Of a stretch of 64,000 nt of DNA, positions 33,189 to 42,103 are shown in pieces. The number at the start of each line of letters is the position of its first letter. Position 1 is the first letter of the stretch. The position numbers were made by a program, and so were the translations under genes. This DNA comes from Cryobacterium sp. PAMC25264 (GTDB lineage: Bacteria; Actinomycetota; Actinomycetes; Actinomycetales; Microbacteriaceae), in contig NZ_CP080383.1 of the NCBI RefSeq assembly GCF_019443325.1, positions 868,001-932,000 on the forward strand, written 5' to 3'. A model generated the notes under the pieces. The model did not search any database. It saw nothing but the letters and a program-made list of their open reading frames with translations, and had not been told where the DNA came from.

Positions 33189-35389
33189 GCGCGCTTGCTG
33201 AAGAGATTGTCAAACGTCTCAGTCGGAAACAGAAATCCAAACGGCTCAGTATTGAGGTACCTACGGTCGACAAGGTGCTGGAAGACCTGAGCATTCCCAC
33301 TTCGGCCTCAAAGGGCGTGCCAGTCGGTCTTCGAGTCAAACGGGTGGCGTTCAGTGGCACGAAGCGTCTTCCTCCGGAGCACCCTGACGCTGAGGGTCAT
33401 CCAATCGAAGAGGTAGGGGCAACAGGATTCCAGCTCGAGCTCGGACTCAACGACGCTGAGCAACGCGCGGAATCTGGACTGAACGATGCCTCAGTATGGA
33501 CGGGCGAGACCAATGTTGCCGATGAGGGCGTAGATGAAAAGGTACCCCGTGCCTTAGTGCCGTTTGCTTTCGAATGGGAGCCGCAGGAAGGCGTGAACGG
33601 TATCGGTTCGGGGCGGAATCTCCGGGGTAAGTCGACCATAATGAATTTGCTTCTGTGGTCGCTGTCTGGCCGTTGCACAGAATTCTCGCCAGATACTCGC
33701 CGATGGATTGAGCATGTTGAGGTGGACTGGTTGGTTGGAAACGAGACACTCCGGGTTTCGTTCGACGCCGAGAACGGGGTCGCGAACAACGGAAGGGTTA
33801 CATCGCTCCGGGATGACGGAGGCGCAGAGAACGTGGTCGCCAGGTTCGATGGTGACTCATTCGAAGATGCGATGAGCTCTGTGATGCTCAACCGACTTCG
33901 GTTGGAGATTTTCACAGTGTCGCAGGCAGGCAAGGCAGTACCGCATAAATGGGCGTCATACGTAAACGCTCTTTGGGTGCGTCCGAAATACCTCAAGTCG
34001 ATCATCGGCAAGGAGCCGGTACTTAGTATCAGGCTGATGCAGATGTTTATCGGTACAGATTGGGTACCGGTCCTTGCGGCGGCTTCGACTGTGGCCGGGG
34101 TACTGGCTTCGGAGCAAAAGGCCAATCAAGAACGTACGAAAACTGCCACGGATGCCGTTGGGGCTGCTCGGGTTGAAGCACAGAAGAAGGTTGACGATTT
34201 TCAGGCCCAGATCGCGGCGTTGCCCGCCGGTACTCCAGATCTGGCCAAGACGACTGCAGCGAGCCTACGCGCCGGCGACATTGCACTCGAGATTCACGCA
34301 CTCGAGACTCAGCTGCTGAATAGGTCGGTCGCCGCAGACACGATCCGGCAGCAAATAAAGGCAGCGAAGGCTCGCCAGCACACAGAGTACGAGCATTCCT
34401 TGCTGACGAAATTCTTCCATCAGATGGAGCCAACAGTCTGTCCGAGGTGCACAGCCACGGTGACCAAAGCGCGACGGGCTGCGGAACCGGATGAGCATAA
34501 ATGCTCTGTATGCACCAGCGATCTGAACCTGGAGGCGCTCAAGGCGAAAGTCGTGATTGCCGCTTCCGTAGACATTGCTGTGGCGTCATCGCTGGTCGAT
34601 TCCGCCTCCGTGAACGTCGCGGAGTCAGACGAGCAGCATCCGGCGCCGCGCAGCGAGATCGATGCGTTGTCAGACGCTCTTCAATCCGCTGAGTCTGGAA
34701 TAGCGCCGCTGCGCAGTCGCCGTGACGAGTTAGCGGAAGCGCGGGAAGTAGCTAGCAATGAGGCGGTGCTTGATACCGTTCTGCTCGCTGCAGCGCGGGA
34801 GCGGCAGAAGCTAGAGATTGAGCTTGCGAGGGCCGAGGGAGCAGTTGACGCACTAGCGCTTTCTGTTACCCCAGCGGCGGGGATGCCTGTCGACCCAATT
34901 CATCTTGCGGTGGCGGAGGGTGCTGTCGAAGTCTTGACCAGGTGGGTGAAGCTCCACCAGGATCCACTGCTGATGACTATCTCAGGGGAGATTGAGCGTC
35001 TAACTGTAAGCTTCGGCGGCGACAGCTTGAGCCATTTCAAGTTGGACGGCGCAGCCAACCTGAGCCTTCGCAAGGGCGGCGACCCAGCGTCGTACGGGCA
35101 GCTGACGCCGGGGGAACAACTTCGAGTTAAGATAGCCACGGTCATCGCTCTCATCAAACACGGCTACGCCGAGAACATCGGTAGGCACCCTGGCTTCCTG
35201 CTACTTGATTCGCCCGCTGCGGAGGAAATGCCGGACGGTGATCTGGCGACAATGGTGTCCGCGCTCCTTGAGGTTGCGCGCGAGGCGCCAATGCAGATCA
35301 TTGTCGCGACTAGAAATACCGGCCCGCTGGAAGAGTTACTTCACTTTAAGAACCGCATAATCGCGACAGGCAACGACTATGTCTGGTGA
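33185..35389 (+). CDS. SMC/Rad50-like ATPase with apical zinc ribbon
   Basis: 734 aa. An unusual ~135-residue leader precedes Walker A (G143 to K149/S150, RNLRGKSTI). Coiled-coil arms run at ~300-415 and ~447-560 around a four-Cys ribbon (C419-P-R-C422 and C440-S-V-C443). The ABC signature is QLTPGEQLRVKIA (~639-651) and Walker B is FLLLDSPAAEE (D675). The residue after the Walker-B Asp is Ser, not the usual Glu, so hydrolysis may use E680/E681 or be slow. SMC-like ATPases of this size act as DNA or RNA sensors in Lamassu- and ABC-3C-type defence. No hook of the single-CxxC Rad50 form; the ribbon could self-close or dimerise. Confidence 0.8.
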   Translation: MSALAEEIVKRLSRKQKSKRLSIEVPTVDKVLEDLSIPTSASKGVPVGLRVKRVAFSGTKRLPPEHPDAEGHPIEEVGATGFQLELGLNDAEQRAESGLNDASVWTGETNVADEGVDEKVPRALVPFAFEWEPQEGVNGIGSGRNLRGKSTIMNLLLWSLSGRCTEFSPDTRRWIEHVEVDWLVGNETLRVSFDAENGVANNGRVTSLRDDGGAENVVARFDGDSFEDAMSSVMLNRLRLEIFTVSQAGKAVPHKWASYVNALWVRPKYLKSIIGKEPVLSIRLMQMFIGTDWVPVLAAASTVAGVLASEQKANQERTKTATDAVGAARVEAQKKVDDFQAQIAALPAGTPDLAKTTAASLRAGDIALEIHALETQLLNRSVAADTIRQQIKAAKARQHTEYEHSLLTKFFHQMEPTVCPRCTATVTKARRAAEPDEHKCSVCTSDLNLEALKAKVVIAASVDIAVASSLVDSASVNVAESDEQHPAPRSEIDALSDALQSAESGIAPLRSRRDELAEAREVASNEAVLDTVLLAAARERQKLEIELARAEGAVDALALSVTPAAGMPVDPIHLAVAEGAVEVLTRWVKLHQDPLLMTISGEIERLTVSFGGDSLSHFKLDGAANLSLRKGGDPASYGQLTPGEQLRVKIATVIALIKHGYAENIGRHPGFLLLDSPAAEEMPDGDLATMVSALLEVAREAPMQIIVATRNTGPLEELLHFKNRIIATGNDYVW

Positions 35390-35462
35390 CAACGGTTTAT
35401 CTGTCTGACAGGTCATCCGGCACCATTCATACGACGCGCACTTCGCTGAACGGAGGTCCCTC

Positions 35463-37562
35463 GTGAGCGCGCCAGTGGCGAACGCCCTCGCTGCCGAATT
35501 GATGCGTCTTGCCCAGATCTCCGCGGGACGTCGATTCCCGGCGAATTCGATCGAGGTCCTTGGCGGTTGGGAACGAATCACGTTGGACGTCGGAACTCTT
35601 GTCGGCGAACCGACGCTTCCACTTCTGGCGCGACTAGTCGCAAGAGACGCCGGCGCGGTACCGAACGGACTCGCTACTGCCGCTCTGCTAGCAGTTGTTG
35701 ACACTGTCTTGGCAACATCTCAGCCAGCGTTGTTTCGGGATTCGATTGATGCTCTGCTCGATGCGGAGGGCGCGACGCGGGTGACAGGTGACCGCCTGGC
35801 CGCAGGTTTGTTACCAATCGTGGAGAGCTTCTTCGCCATCGGAAGTCGTGAGCCGGTCGCAGACATGGCCTCAGCTGATGCGTTGGAAGTGCTGACCCGC
35901 GTGGCAGCTGCCGGATACGGTTCTCGGTTTGGCCTATTCGCGCTCCTCGAACGATTCTCGACTCCGACGGTCCTACCTATGGCGCGGGCAGCAGTCCGGT
36001 CTATTGGTACTGCAGTGGATATCTGGCCAGAAGCGGACAGCCTTATAAGTTGTGTGCGCGCCTTGGGAGGCCTGGACCCAGTGGACGGTGCAGATCCGGT
36101 ACTTTCAGTGGCGGTGGAGTCGGATGCGACTTGGGTGCTTGGGATGGTCTCGGTCCTTCGTTCGTTGCGCGCCGATTCGATCAAGGAAATGGCCCCCTAC
36201 GTCGACGACGCCTACCAGTTCTTCGACGTTGCAGCTAAAGCATATGGTCGGCCCGATGCGTCGATAATGCTGTCGGTGATGGACGCTCTTCGGGAACTTA
36301 TTCGCGCCATCATCTCGGGAACTCCGTCGGAAGCGTTAGGGAGCAAGGCACTTTCGGCAAGTGCAATCGCTGACCTTCAAGCCCGCGTACTCAGATTCAG
36401 CATCGGTGGGCACGGGCTTGACCACTGGTATGTCGAAAGTAAGAGTGTGTCGCTCGCGGCCTGGGCTAACTTTGCCGGCGATCTTGACCGCCTTCGGGTC
36501 GAGTTTGCGAAGGACGCCTTTTATCAGGCCGAGGTAATTGTCGGCGCACTCTTGAACGTGTATGTGAGCGATCGATCATTCAGAATTCATCGTCGTGAGG
36601 GTGACATCGCTGGCGTTCAGGACTTGGTTCAGCCTGTAATCGAGGCGGGTTTCGCGACTAAGGCCAGTCATCTCAGCAACCTTGAACAGCATGCGGCTAT
36701 TCTCGACGCACGCCTTGCGAAGGAAAGCGATGAGGCCCTCCAAGAGCAGCGGGATGCTGCATACCAAATTATTGAGATCGTCCGGCGGACGGCGAAGGGG
36801 GAAGGGGCGCCGGGAAAAGGCGAAGGCGGCGCCCCGTTGCCGCCGCTCCCCGCTTTGCTTAGCCGTCTCGTCAGGCCTGGATCGGTAGAAGAGAACCTGC
36901 TACAGCAGATGCCTTTGGAATTACAGGAGGCTATTGCCGAAGGTATGGACGGCGTTGCGGACGGGCGCAGGTACTTGAACATCGTGCAGAGGGAGGTGTT
37001 TGACGGCATCCGGGCAAAGTTGGTGGAGTGCTCCGATTACAAAGGTGAAGTGATTCCGCTCTTTGACGAGGTCTTGCTACTCATTCTGAACTTCGTTGTG
37101 AGCCGAACGGCGGCGGATTCTGGTCACTATCCATATCTCTTCGACGAAGCGGCGAAGGAGATCGAAATCCATGAGGACCTCTACAACTATCTGGTCGGAA
37201 ACCTCGGTGCTCGCGCAGAGTACGAAGTCTCGCATGTTGGCGGCGGCAGGGTCGATTTGCGCTTGAAGTTTGACCGCTTCGCCATTCACATAGAAATGAA
37301 GGTCGACAGCACCCAGGTATCGATGGATGACAAGACTGCGTACCTCAAGCAAGCTGCGAGCTATCAAGGGAACGACATCATGGTCGGTTTCCTTATCGCT
37401 CTACGCCATAAGGCCTTCAAGAAGGGTGGGCCGGCAGCGCACCTGCGGTCGTTGATGGGGCACACTACCTTCGCGATCCCTGGGGACTCGGAGCCGCGCC
37501 ACATCGTGACGGTGGCAGTTCCGGGGAGTCGGACAAAGCCGTCGGCCTCCACCGCCAGTTAG
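35463..37562 (+). CDS. Large protein with C-terminal PD-(D/E)XK nuclease domain
   Basis: 699 aa, GTG start with GGAGG six bases upstream, 73 bases after the ATPase. Residues ~1-540 are helical without a known domain; a Gly/Lys-rich linker GEGAPGKGEGGAPLPP sits at ~447. The last ~140 residues read EDLYNYLVGNL (E571), GGGRVDLRL (D598), IHIEMKV (E611, K613) and KQAASYQ (Q630), the E-D-ExK-Q order of PD-(D/E)XK nucleases. No membrane segment. It is the likely effector: nuclease at the C-terminus, with the long helical part docking on the ATPase. Lamassu effectors usually carry the nuclease at the N-terminus. Confidence 0.75.
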   Translation: MSAPVANALAAELMRLAQISAGRRFPANSIEVLGGWERITLDVGTLVGEPTLPLLARLVARDAGAVPNGLATAALLAVVDTVLATSQPALFRDSIDALLDAEGATRVTGDRLAAGLLPIVESFFAIGSREPVADMASADALEVLTRVAAAGYGSRFGLFALLERFSTPTVLPMARAAVRSIGTAVDIWPEADSLISCVRALGGLDPVDGADPVLSVAVESDATWVLGMVSVLRSLRADSIKEMAPYVDDAYQFFDVAAKAYGRPDASIMLSVMDALRELIRAIISGTPSEALGSKALSASAIADLQARVLRFSIGGHGLDHWYVESKSVSLAAWANFAGDLDRLRVEFAKDAFYQAEVIVGALLNVYVSDRSFRIHRREGDIAGVQDLVQPVIEAGFATKASHLSNLEQHAAILDARLAKESDEALQEQRDAAYQIIEIVRRTAKGEGAPGKGEGGAPLPPLPALLSRLVRPGSVEENLLQQMPLELQEAIAEGMDGVADGRRYLNIVQREVFDGIRAKLVECSDYKGEVIPLFDEVLLLILNFVVSRTAADSGHYPYLFDEAAKEIEIHEDLYNYLVGNLGARAEYEVSHVGGGRVDLRLKFDRFAIHIEMKVDSTQVSMDDKTAYLKQAASYQGNDIMVGFLIALRHKAFKKGGPAAHLRSLMGHTTFAIPGDSEPRHIVTVAVPGSRTKPSASTAS

Positions 37563-37760
37563 TCGACTAGGGCTGCTGCAGGCTGGGGAGATGCGGGCTC
37601 TCGAACGAGGTCAGGGAACGGGGCTGCGTCTAATTTGGCAGCGGTGCGGTGCGGCGCCGCCCATGCTTACGAGGCAGGGCGTTTTTGGCAGTATGCATCT
37701 TTCAGGCAAATTCGTGACCGTGGATCGGTCGGCTGTCGCCTAATTGTGCAGGGAGCTGTC

Positions 37761-37863
37761 CGTGCGGGAGAACGAAACCCTCATTCACACGCCCCTTACG
37801 TGTGCCGCGTGTCGGTCGTGGGTGTTCCATCCGGAGAGTGATGCCGCCTCAATCCATGTTTGA
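37761..37863 (+). CDS. 33-codon ORF with CxxC
   Basis: GTG after GGGAG. The ORF reads RENETLIHTPLTCAACRSWV and ends FHPESDAASIHV, with a single CxxC and a His a few residues on. It overlaps the next ATG by eight bases. Tiny zinc-binding or leader peptide; support is weak. Confidence 0.3.
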
Positions 37864-37936
37864 AAAGGAGCGGCGTCAGACTTGGGGCTTCACAACGACC
37901 CAGGAGGTCGCTGAATTCTCTGGTGACGTCTTATGA
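37856..37936 (+). CDS. 26-codon ORF in an overlapping chain
   Basis: Reads MFEKERRQTWGFTTTQEVAE then FSGDVL and stops with TGA inside an ATGA shared with the next ORF. Either a coupled small peptide or one exon-like piece of a frameshifted gene with its neighbours. Confidence 0.25.
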   Translation: MFEKERRQTWGFTTTQEVAEFSGDVL

Positions 37937-38169
37937 AACGACCAGTCTCTCCAAGTCCTATCGCCACGATCTCGGCGTTAGACCCGAGATGGGCGGGCAA
38001 CAATATAAGCCTGTCGGCAGTGCGCGACGAGCTGGTGCCGTTCATCGAGTCAGCAGGCGACATGGAACCATTGCAGCGAGCGGAAGCGAGCCCTGAGAAT
38101 CGCCGGGCCTACGTTTCGGCGTGGCTCAATGAGCATCCCGACGTCGCAACGGAATCGACTTCGGAATAG
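37933..38169 (+). CDS. 78-aa small protein
   Basis: ATG overlaps the previous stop. Sequence MKRPVSPSPIATISALDPRW, then NISLSAVRDELVPFIESAGD, and a charged helical end. No membrane segment or domain. It reads as a normal small soluble protein more than as a shadow, and with the two ORFs before it could form one short gene broken by two shifts. Confidence 0.4.
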   Translation: MKRPVSPSPIATISALDPRWAGNNISLSAVRDELVPFIESAGDMEPLQRAEASPENRRAYVSAWLNEHPDVATESTSE

Positions 38170-38245
38170 GCGGGCCCCGTCACCTGCCACCTCACCCGGT
38201 TCCAGGGCGCGTGTAAGCGTCGTGGCCCTAGTATCAAAGGGCAGG

Positions 38246-38374
38246 ATGGCGGCATATATGCGTGCACGGCTCGTTTCCGAATTGAGCGTGCAAGAAATCA
38301 AGGTGGGGCGACCTGATGCCCTGACGAGAGAGATTGAGGAAGTGTTTCTCTTTGCCAAATCCAGAAATGTCTGA
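38246..38374 (+). CDS. 42-aa helical ORF overlapping the interrupted nuclease gene
   Basis: ATG with AAAGGGC upstream; the protein is one amphipathic helix pair (RARLVSELSVQEIKVGRPDA, then LTREIEEVFLFAKSRNV). Its stop lies eight bases inside the next gene (ATG 38367), which itself has a poor ribosome site, so coupled translation is likely. Confidence 0.35.
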   Translation: MAAYMRARLVSELSVQEIKVGRPDALTREIEEVFLFAKSRNV

Positions 38375-38476
38375 AACGTATGGGGATGCCACAGCGCCGA
38401 TAGCCGGCGAGTTCGGCGTCAACCACGCCCTGTGGGATGTCTTTGATCGTCTTGAGACTGAAGTCGCAGATGCCGT

Positions 38477-39902
38477 GGTCACGTCCCGCTGAGTGGTGGA
38501 GTTTCTCAACACCGTGCGGGTCAGTTGTTTTAGTTTAGGCGGCGGCTAGTTCTGGGAGGATCACCGCCTCGTCGATTACCTCGGTGGGGTTGTTCATGGT
38601 GGCCAGCTCGAGCATGGATGCTTCGGAGAAGTAGCGGCGTTCGCCGGCTTCCCACTCGTCGTGCTGCTCGATCAGAACCGACCCGGCCAGGCGCAGCAGC
38701 GCGGCTGCGTTGGGGAAGACACCGACCACGTCGGTGCGGCGTTTGATCTCTTTGTTCACCCGTTCGAGCGGGTTGGTGGACCAGATCTGGCGCCAGTGCC
38801 GCCGGGGAAACCCGGCGAACGCGAGCAGGTCGGGTTGCGCGTCGACGAGCATCGCGGCGACCTTCGGGTGCGAGCGGCCCAGCATGGTGGTGACCTCGCG
38901 GAACTGTTTCTCGATGTGCTCTTGGTCGGGCTGGGCGAAGATGGTGCGGATGATCGAGGCGACCATGTCCTGGGAGCCCTTCGGGATCACGGCGAGGACG
39001 TTGCGCATGAAATGCACCCGGCATCTCTGCCAGCCGGCGCCCTGGAAGACGGTGCCGATGGCCTTCTTCAGCCCGGTGTGAGCGTCAGACATGACGAGCT
39101 TGACCCCGTCCAGGCCTCGGGTCTTCAACGACCGCAAGAAGCTAGTCCAGAAGCCCTCGTTCTCGCTGTCACCCACGTCAAAGCCCAGCACTTCCCGGCG
39201 CCCGTCCGCGGCGACCCCGACCGCGACGACGATGGCCTGGGACACGATCCGGTGCCCAACCCGGGCTTTGCAGTAGGTGGCGTCCAGGAACACGTAGGGG
39301 AAGTCTTGGGCCGCGAGGGTGCGGTCGCGGAACTCGGCGACCTCGGCGTCTAGGCCCGCGCAGATCCGGGATACCTCGGACTTGGAGATCCCGGTGTCAG
39401 CGCCGAGCGCTTTGACGAGGTCGTCGACTTTGCGGGTCGAGACGCCGTGCACGTAGGCCTCCATCACGACCGCGAACAACGCCTGATCGACCCGGCGACG
39501 CCGCTCAAGCAGAGCCGGGAAGAACGACCCAGCGCGTAGCTTCGGGATCTTCAGATCGAGGTCGCCGGCGGTGGTCGACAAGGTCCTCGGTCGGGTGCCG
39601 TTGCGGTGGGTGGTGCGGTCGCCGGTGCGCTCAAACGGGGCGGCACCGATGAACGCGGTCGCTTCCGCATCGATGAGTTCTTGGTAAAGAGTTTCCGTCG
39701 CGACCCGAATTCGGTCGGTGACGTCGGTGAGTTTGAGTTCTCCCAGCAGGTCGAGCAGGGCAGACTGGTCTAGAGCCATCGTGGTTTGTGTCTTTCTGTG
39801 AGTTGCTTTAGTCGGTACTCACTGACCCTCCCACGGTGGCTCTTTACGTTGACGAAGCAACGCTCAAGAGCGGGAAACCACACCACTCACAGGGACGCAA
39901 CC
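38477..39902 (-). mobile_element. IS256-family element with 8-bp target duplication
   Basis: 1,426 bp. Inverted ends of 31 bases match at 24 positions without gaps (both begin GGT, share CGTCCC, TGAGTGGTG and GTTTC). GATGCCGT is repeated perfectly at 38469-38476 and 39903-39910. One transposase gene on the minus strand. Confidence 0.95.
38535..39779 (-). CDS. IS256-family (mutator-type) transposase
   Basis: 414 aa, intact. It carries FPYVFLDATYCKAR (first Asp), GLDGVKLVMSDAHTGLKKAI (second Asp) and WSTNPLERVNKEIKRRT (Glu), with the CRVHFMRN motif between, as expected of the IS256/mutator family. The HRNGTRPRTL stretch near the start is typical. No frameshift, so the element is potentially active. 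Confidence 0.95.
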   Translation of the reverse strand: MALDQSALLDLLGELKLTDVTDRIRVATETLYQELIDAEATAFIGAAPFERTGDRTTHRNGTRPRTLSTTAGDLDLKIPKLRAGSFFPALLERRRRVDQALFAVVMEAYVHGVSTRKVDDLVKALGADTGISKSEVSRICAGLDAEVAEFRDRTLAAQDFPYVFLDATYCKARVGHRIVSQAIVVAVGVAADGRREVLGFDVGDSENEGFWTSFLRSLKTRGLDGVKLVMSDAHTGLKKAIGTVFQGAGWQRCRVHFMRNVLAVIPKGSQDMVASIIRTIFAQPDQEHIEKQFREVTTMLGRSHPKVAAMLVDAQPDLLAFAGFPRRHWRQIWSTNPLERVNKEIKRRTDVVGVFPNAAALLRLAGSVLIEQHDEWEAGERRYFSEASMLELATMNNPTEVIDEAVILPELAAA

Positions 39903-40604
39903 GATGCCGTCGTCAGAGCACTGGTTTCGATGTTGCCCAGTCAAACGCGTGCGCTCCTGGAAGACCTCGGCGGTACTTCGGGACAACGCCACCTGTATGG
40001 GTACACGAAAGGGGCGTTCCGGCCAGACTTGATGCTGTTCGATGACGAAGGCCAGATCCGTGTCGTGGTCGAGATCAAATGTGGCGCCCAAGGTAACTCG
40101 ACGTCCCTGAATCACATTCGAATTGGTGGCCAGTTTGCGGGAGAGGCCGGTAGACAATTCGATGACCCGACGGCTCGTCAGATCCTTAATGCTGCGGGTA
40201 TTGACGCGAACTCCGATATTGACTTCCATGACGAGAAGACTTGTTTCCTACCTTGTATAGGGCATTCGAAGATGGATCCAAAGGGTCGAGTCCGCGCTGG
40301 GATTGCCCAGATCGACGCTTACAGAGTCTCACGTCGATGGATTCCCGAAGACGTGAAACTTGATGACGCAGAGAAGGCCGCGTGGGTATTCCTCGATAGC
40401 GAGGGACGTTCAGCTGCACAAGCATTTCCCTCTTCGAGGCCGGGGAATACGTGGGCGTTTTCTGCGGGAGCTTGGGATGCGGTTAGCTTTCTCGAGCTGG
40501 CGGACGCGATCGATAAGGAGACGAGGTACTTGGCGCCGGCGACAGACAGAGTCAAGGTTGATCGCCTTGTCTATGCACTTCGGTCTCGAGTGCGCCCGCA
40601 ATAA

Positions 40605-40875
40605 TCCAAGTTCTGGCCAGTCAGGTCCTTCCAATGCGCGCTAGTGCTCCTAACCATCGCGCTTTGGGGAGCTTTGCGGTTTCGTGCCGCGCCTCTAATG
40701 GGCTCCCCATCGCGCCGAAAGGCTTCCAACTCCGACCGTGCAAACACGACTCGGAGGAGTGCGGCTCAGCGCGGTTGAAGTAAGTGGAGGAAAATCCGGG
40801 AATCGCGGAGGAAAACGACACACACGATCTGGCGCGATCCCTGTCCTGCTGCCTTTCGTGAACAGCCCACCAAAT
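40605..40875. other. Intergenic region, no gene found
   Basis: About 270 bases between the interrupted nuclease gene and the terminator. No ORF with a ribosome site, and no tRNA-like cloverleaf was recognised. A CCACCA lies at 40867-40872, just before the terminator, but no tRNA body can be built in front of it. Confidence 0.35.
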
Positions 40876-40908
40876 GTCCCGGAAACTCAAGGGTTTCCGG
40901 GACTTTTT
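40876..40908 (+). terminator. Intrinsic terminator
   Basis: Perfect 11-base arms GTCCCGGAAAC and GTTTCCGGGAC with a TCAAGG loop, followed directly by TTTTT on the plus strand. The best intrinsic terminator in the window. It closes plus-strand transcription coming from the island. Confidence 0.9.
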
Positions 40909-40969
40909 GGTTAAGAGATACGAGAACTCGACCTCTCTTTTCACCGACGACTGGGGCCTGGAGCCCCTG

Positions 40970-41140
40970 GTGGACGTCCACGAGCTGGCGTCCTATATGG
41001 GCATTCTGATTCCGACGGTCTACGACTGGCCGGTGGACGGCAAAGGCCCCGCCTACCGGTTCGGCAAACACCTAAAATTCGCCATCTCCGACGTGCGCGC
41101 CTGGATCTCCCACCAGCGAGCCCACGAACTTGTCGCCGGC
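40970..41140 (+). pseudogene. Excisionase-like helix-turn-helix remnant
   Basis: From a GTG with GGAG upstream the frame reads VDVHELASYMGILIPTVYDW, then GPAYRFGKHLKFAISDVRAW and ISHQRAHE. This is the MerR/Xis-type winged helix found in front of integrases in actinobacterial elements. It continues into out-of-frame integrase sequence without its own stop, so the border with the next gene has decayed. Confidence 0.7.
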
Positions 41141-42025
41141 CAGCCTGTTCAGCGTCCTGGTGATCTACTGGCTGGGGGGCACCGATCTGGAAGGCCGGGT
41201 CTCCCGGGCCACTCGGAACCTGTACGAGCGCGGCAGGCACACGCTCGTCTCACCGGCGTTCGACCATTTGACGTTGCGGGAGATCGGGGTGGCACTGTGC
41301 GACAAGTTCATCAGGCAGTTGGCCAGGCCGTCCTACAATCGCGCCAAACAGGCCCGGGTCGTGCTGCGCTTCGCCCTGGAGCTGTGCGGCACGAAGTTCT
41401 GCCGCGGAACCCGATGGACCACGTCGCCCGCCTCCACCGCGAGCCGCACATCCCCGCCGCGCTCATGGCCCCCGAGGCCAACGTGATCCGCGTGACGATC
41501 GCCCAGCGGGAGAGCGCCGCCGACCACATCTCCGGCCCCAAGCCCGACGGCAAGATCGGCTCGATGATCGAGGTGATGCTCGGCGCGTCCGCTTGAATCG
41601 GTGAGGTCCTGGCCATCCGCCGCCGGTACATCGACATCACTAGCCCCGTACCGTCCATCTGCCTGGCCGGCACCATCGTCAGCCGCAAGGGGGAGTAGAT
41701 CTCCCGGCAGGACCACCCAAAAAGAACGAAGCCCACCCGCGTTATCGCCCTCCCCACCTTCACCTCCGACGCGGTCCGCCGGCGGCTCGCCAAAGTCGGG
41801 AGCATGGGCCTGGATGAACTGCTGTTCCAATCCCGGGACGGCACCCCGCTGACCACCGCAAACGTGCGCCGTCAGCTGCGACAGGTTCTCGAGGGTGCCG
41901 GCATCAACGGGGTGACCCCGCACATGTTCCGCCGCACGGTAGCGACCGCGGTCACCACCGCCGCGCTCCTCGACCGGGCGAAGGAGATCAGAAGTTTCGC
42001 GAGATGCGGTCAGTGCTGCAGATAG
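41130..42025 (+). pseudogene. Tyrosine recombinase (integrase), decayed
   Basis: Frame pieces in order: RNLYERGRHTLVSPAFDHLT and RPSYNRAKQARVVLRFALEL (core-binding domain), then in another frame LPRNPMDHVARLHREPHIPA, then SMIEVMLGASA-stop-IGEVLAI, a second stop, and VTPHMFRRTVATAVTTAALL (H-x-x-R). The first stop replaces the Arg of the RIGE motif (CGA to TGA), the second lies at 41697. The C-terminal Tyr region is lost at ~42000. It was once the island's integrase. Confidence 0.85.
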
Positions 42026-42103
42026 CGTCATAAGGGCGGCGCATGGCTTATCTCTGACGACGCCAGTCCACTGGGGTGGCGTATGTATGACGCTCGCTCG
42101 CGC

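Larger units (their letters stand above)
38367..40604 (+). pseudogene. PD-(D/E)XK protein interrupted by IS256 element
   Basis: Removing the IS256 element and one 8-bp GATGCCGT copy joins 38476 to 39911. The result is one open frame of 267 aa: MSETYGDATAPIAGEF and HALWDVFDRLETEVA, then DAVVRALVSMLPSQTRALLE. After that come GAFRPDLMLFDDEGQ and VVVEIKCGAQGNS, the D and ExK of a PD-(D/E)XK nuclease fold. The C-terminal half has no further motif. It is presently inactive or expressed only as a truncated product from ATG 39930. Confidence 0.8.

Noticed and set aside
35463..37562. Assigning the large protein as a known Lamassu LmuA
   Set aside because: The nuclease is at the C-terminus and the rest shows no recognisable Lamassu domain; the name is not supported without a profile search.
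38530..39024. Minus-strand 164-codon ORF inside the IS256 transposase
   Set aside because: Shadow frame of the transposase gene, Arg/Pro-rich with no domain.
40860..40876. CCACCA before the terminator, possible tRNA end
   Set aside because: No acceptor, T-arm or anticodon structure could be built in the preceding 90 bases.
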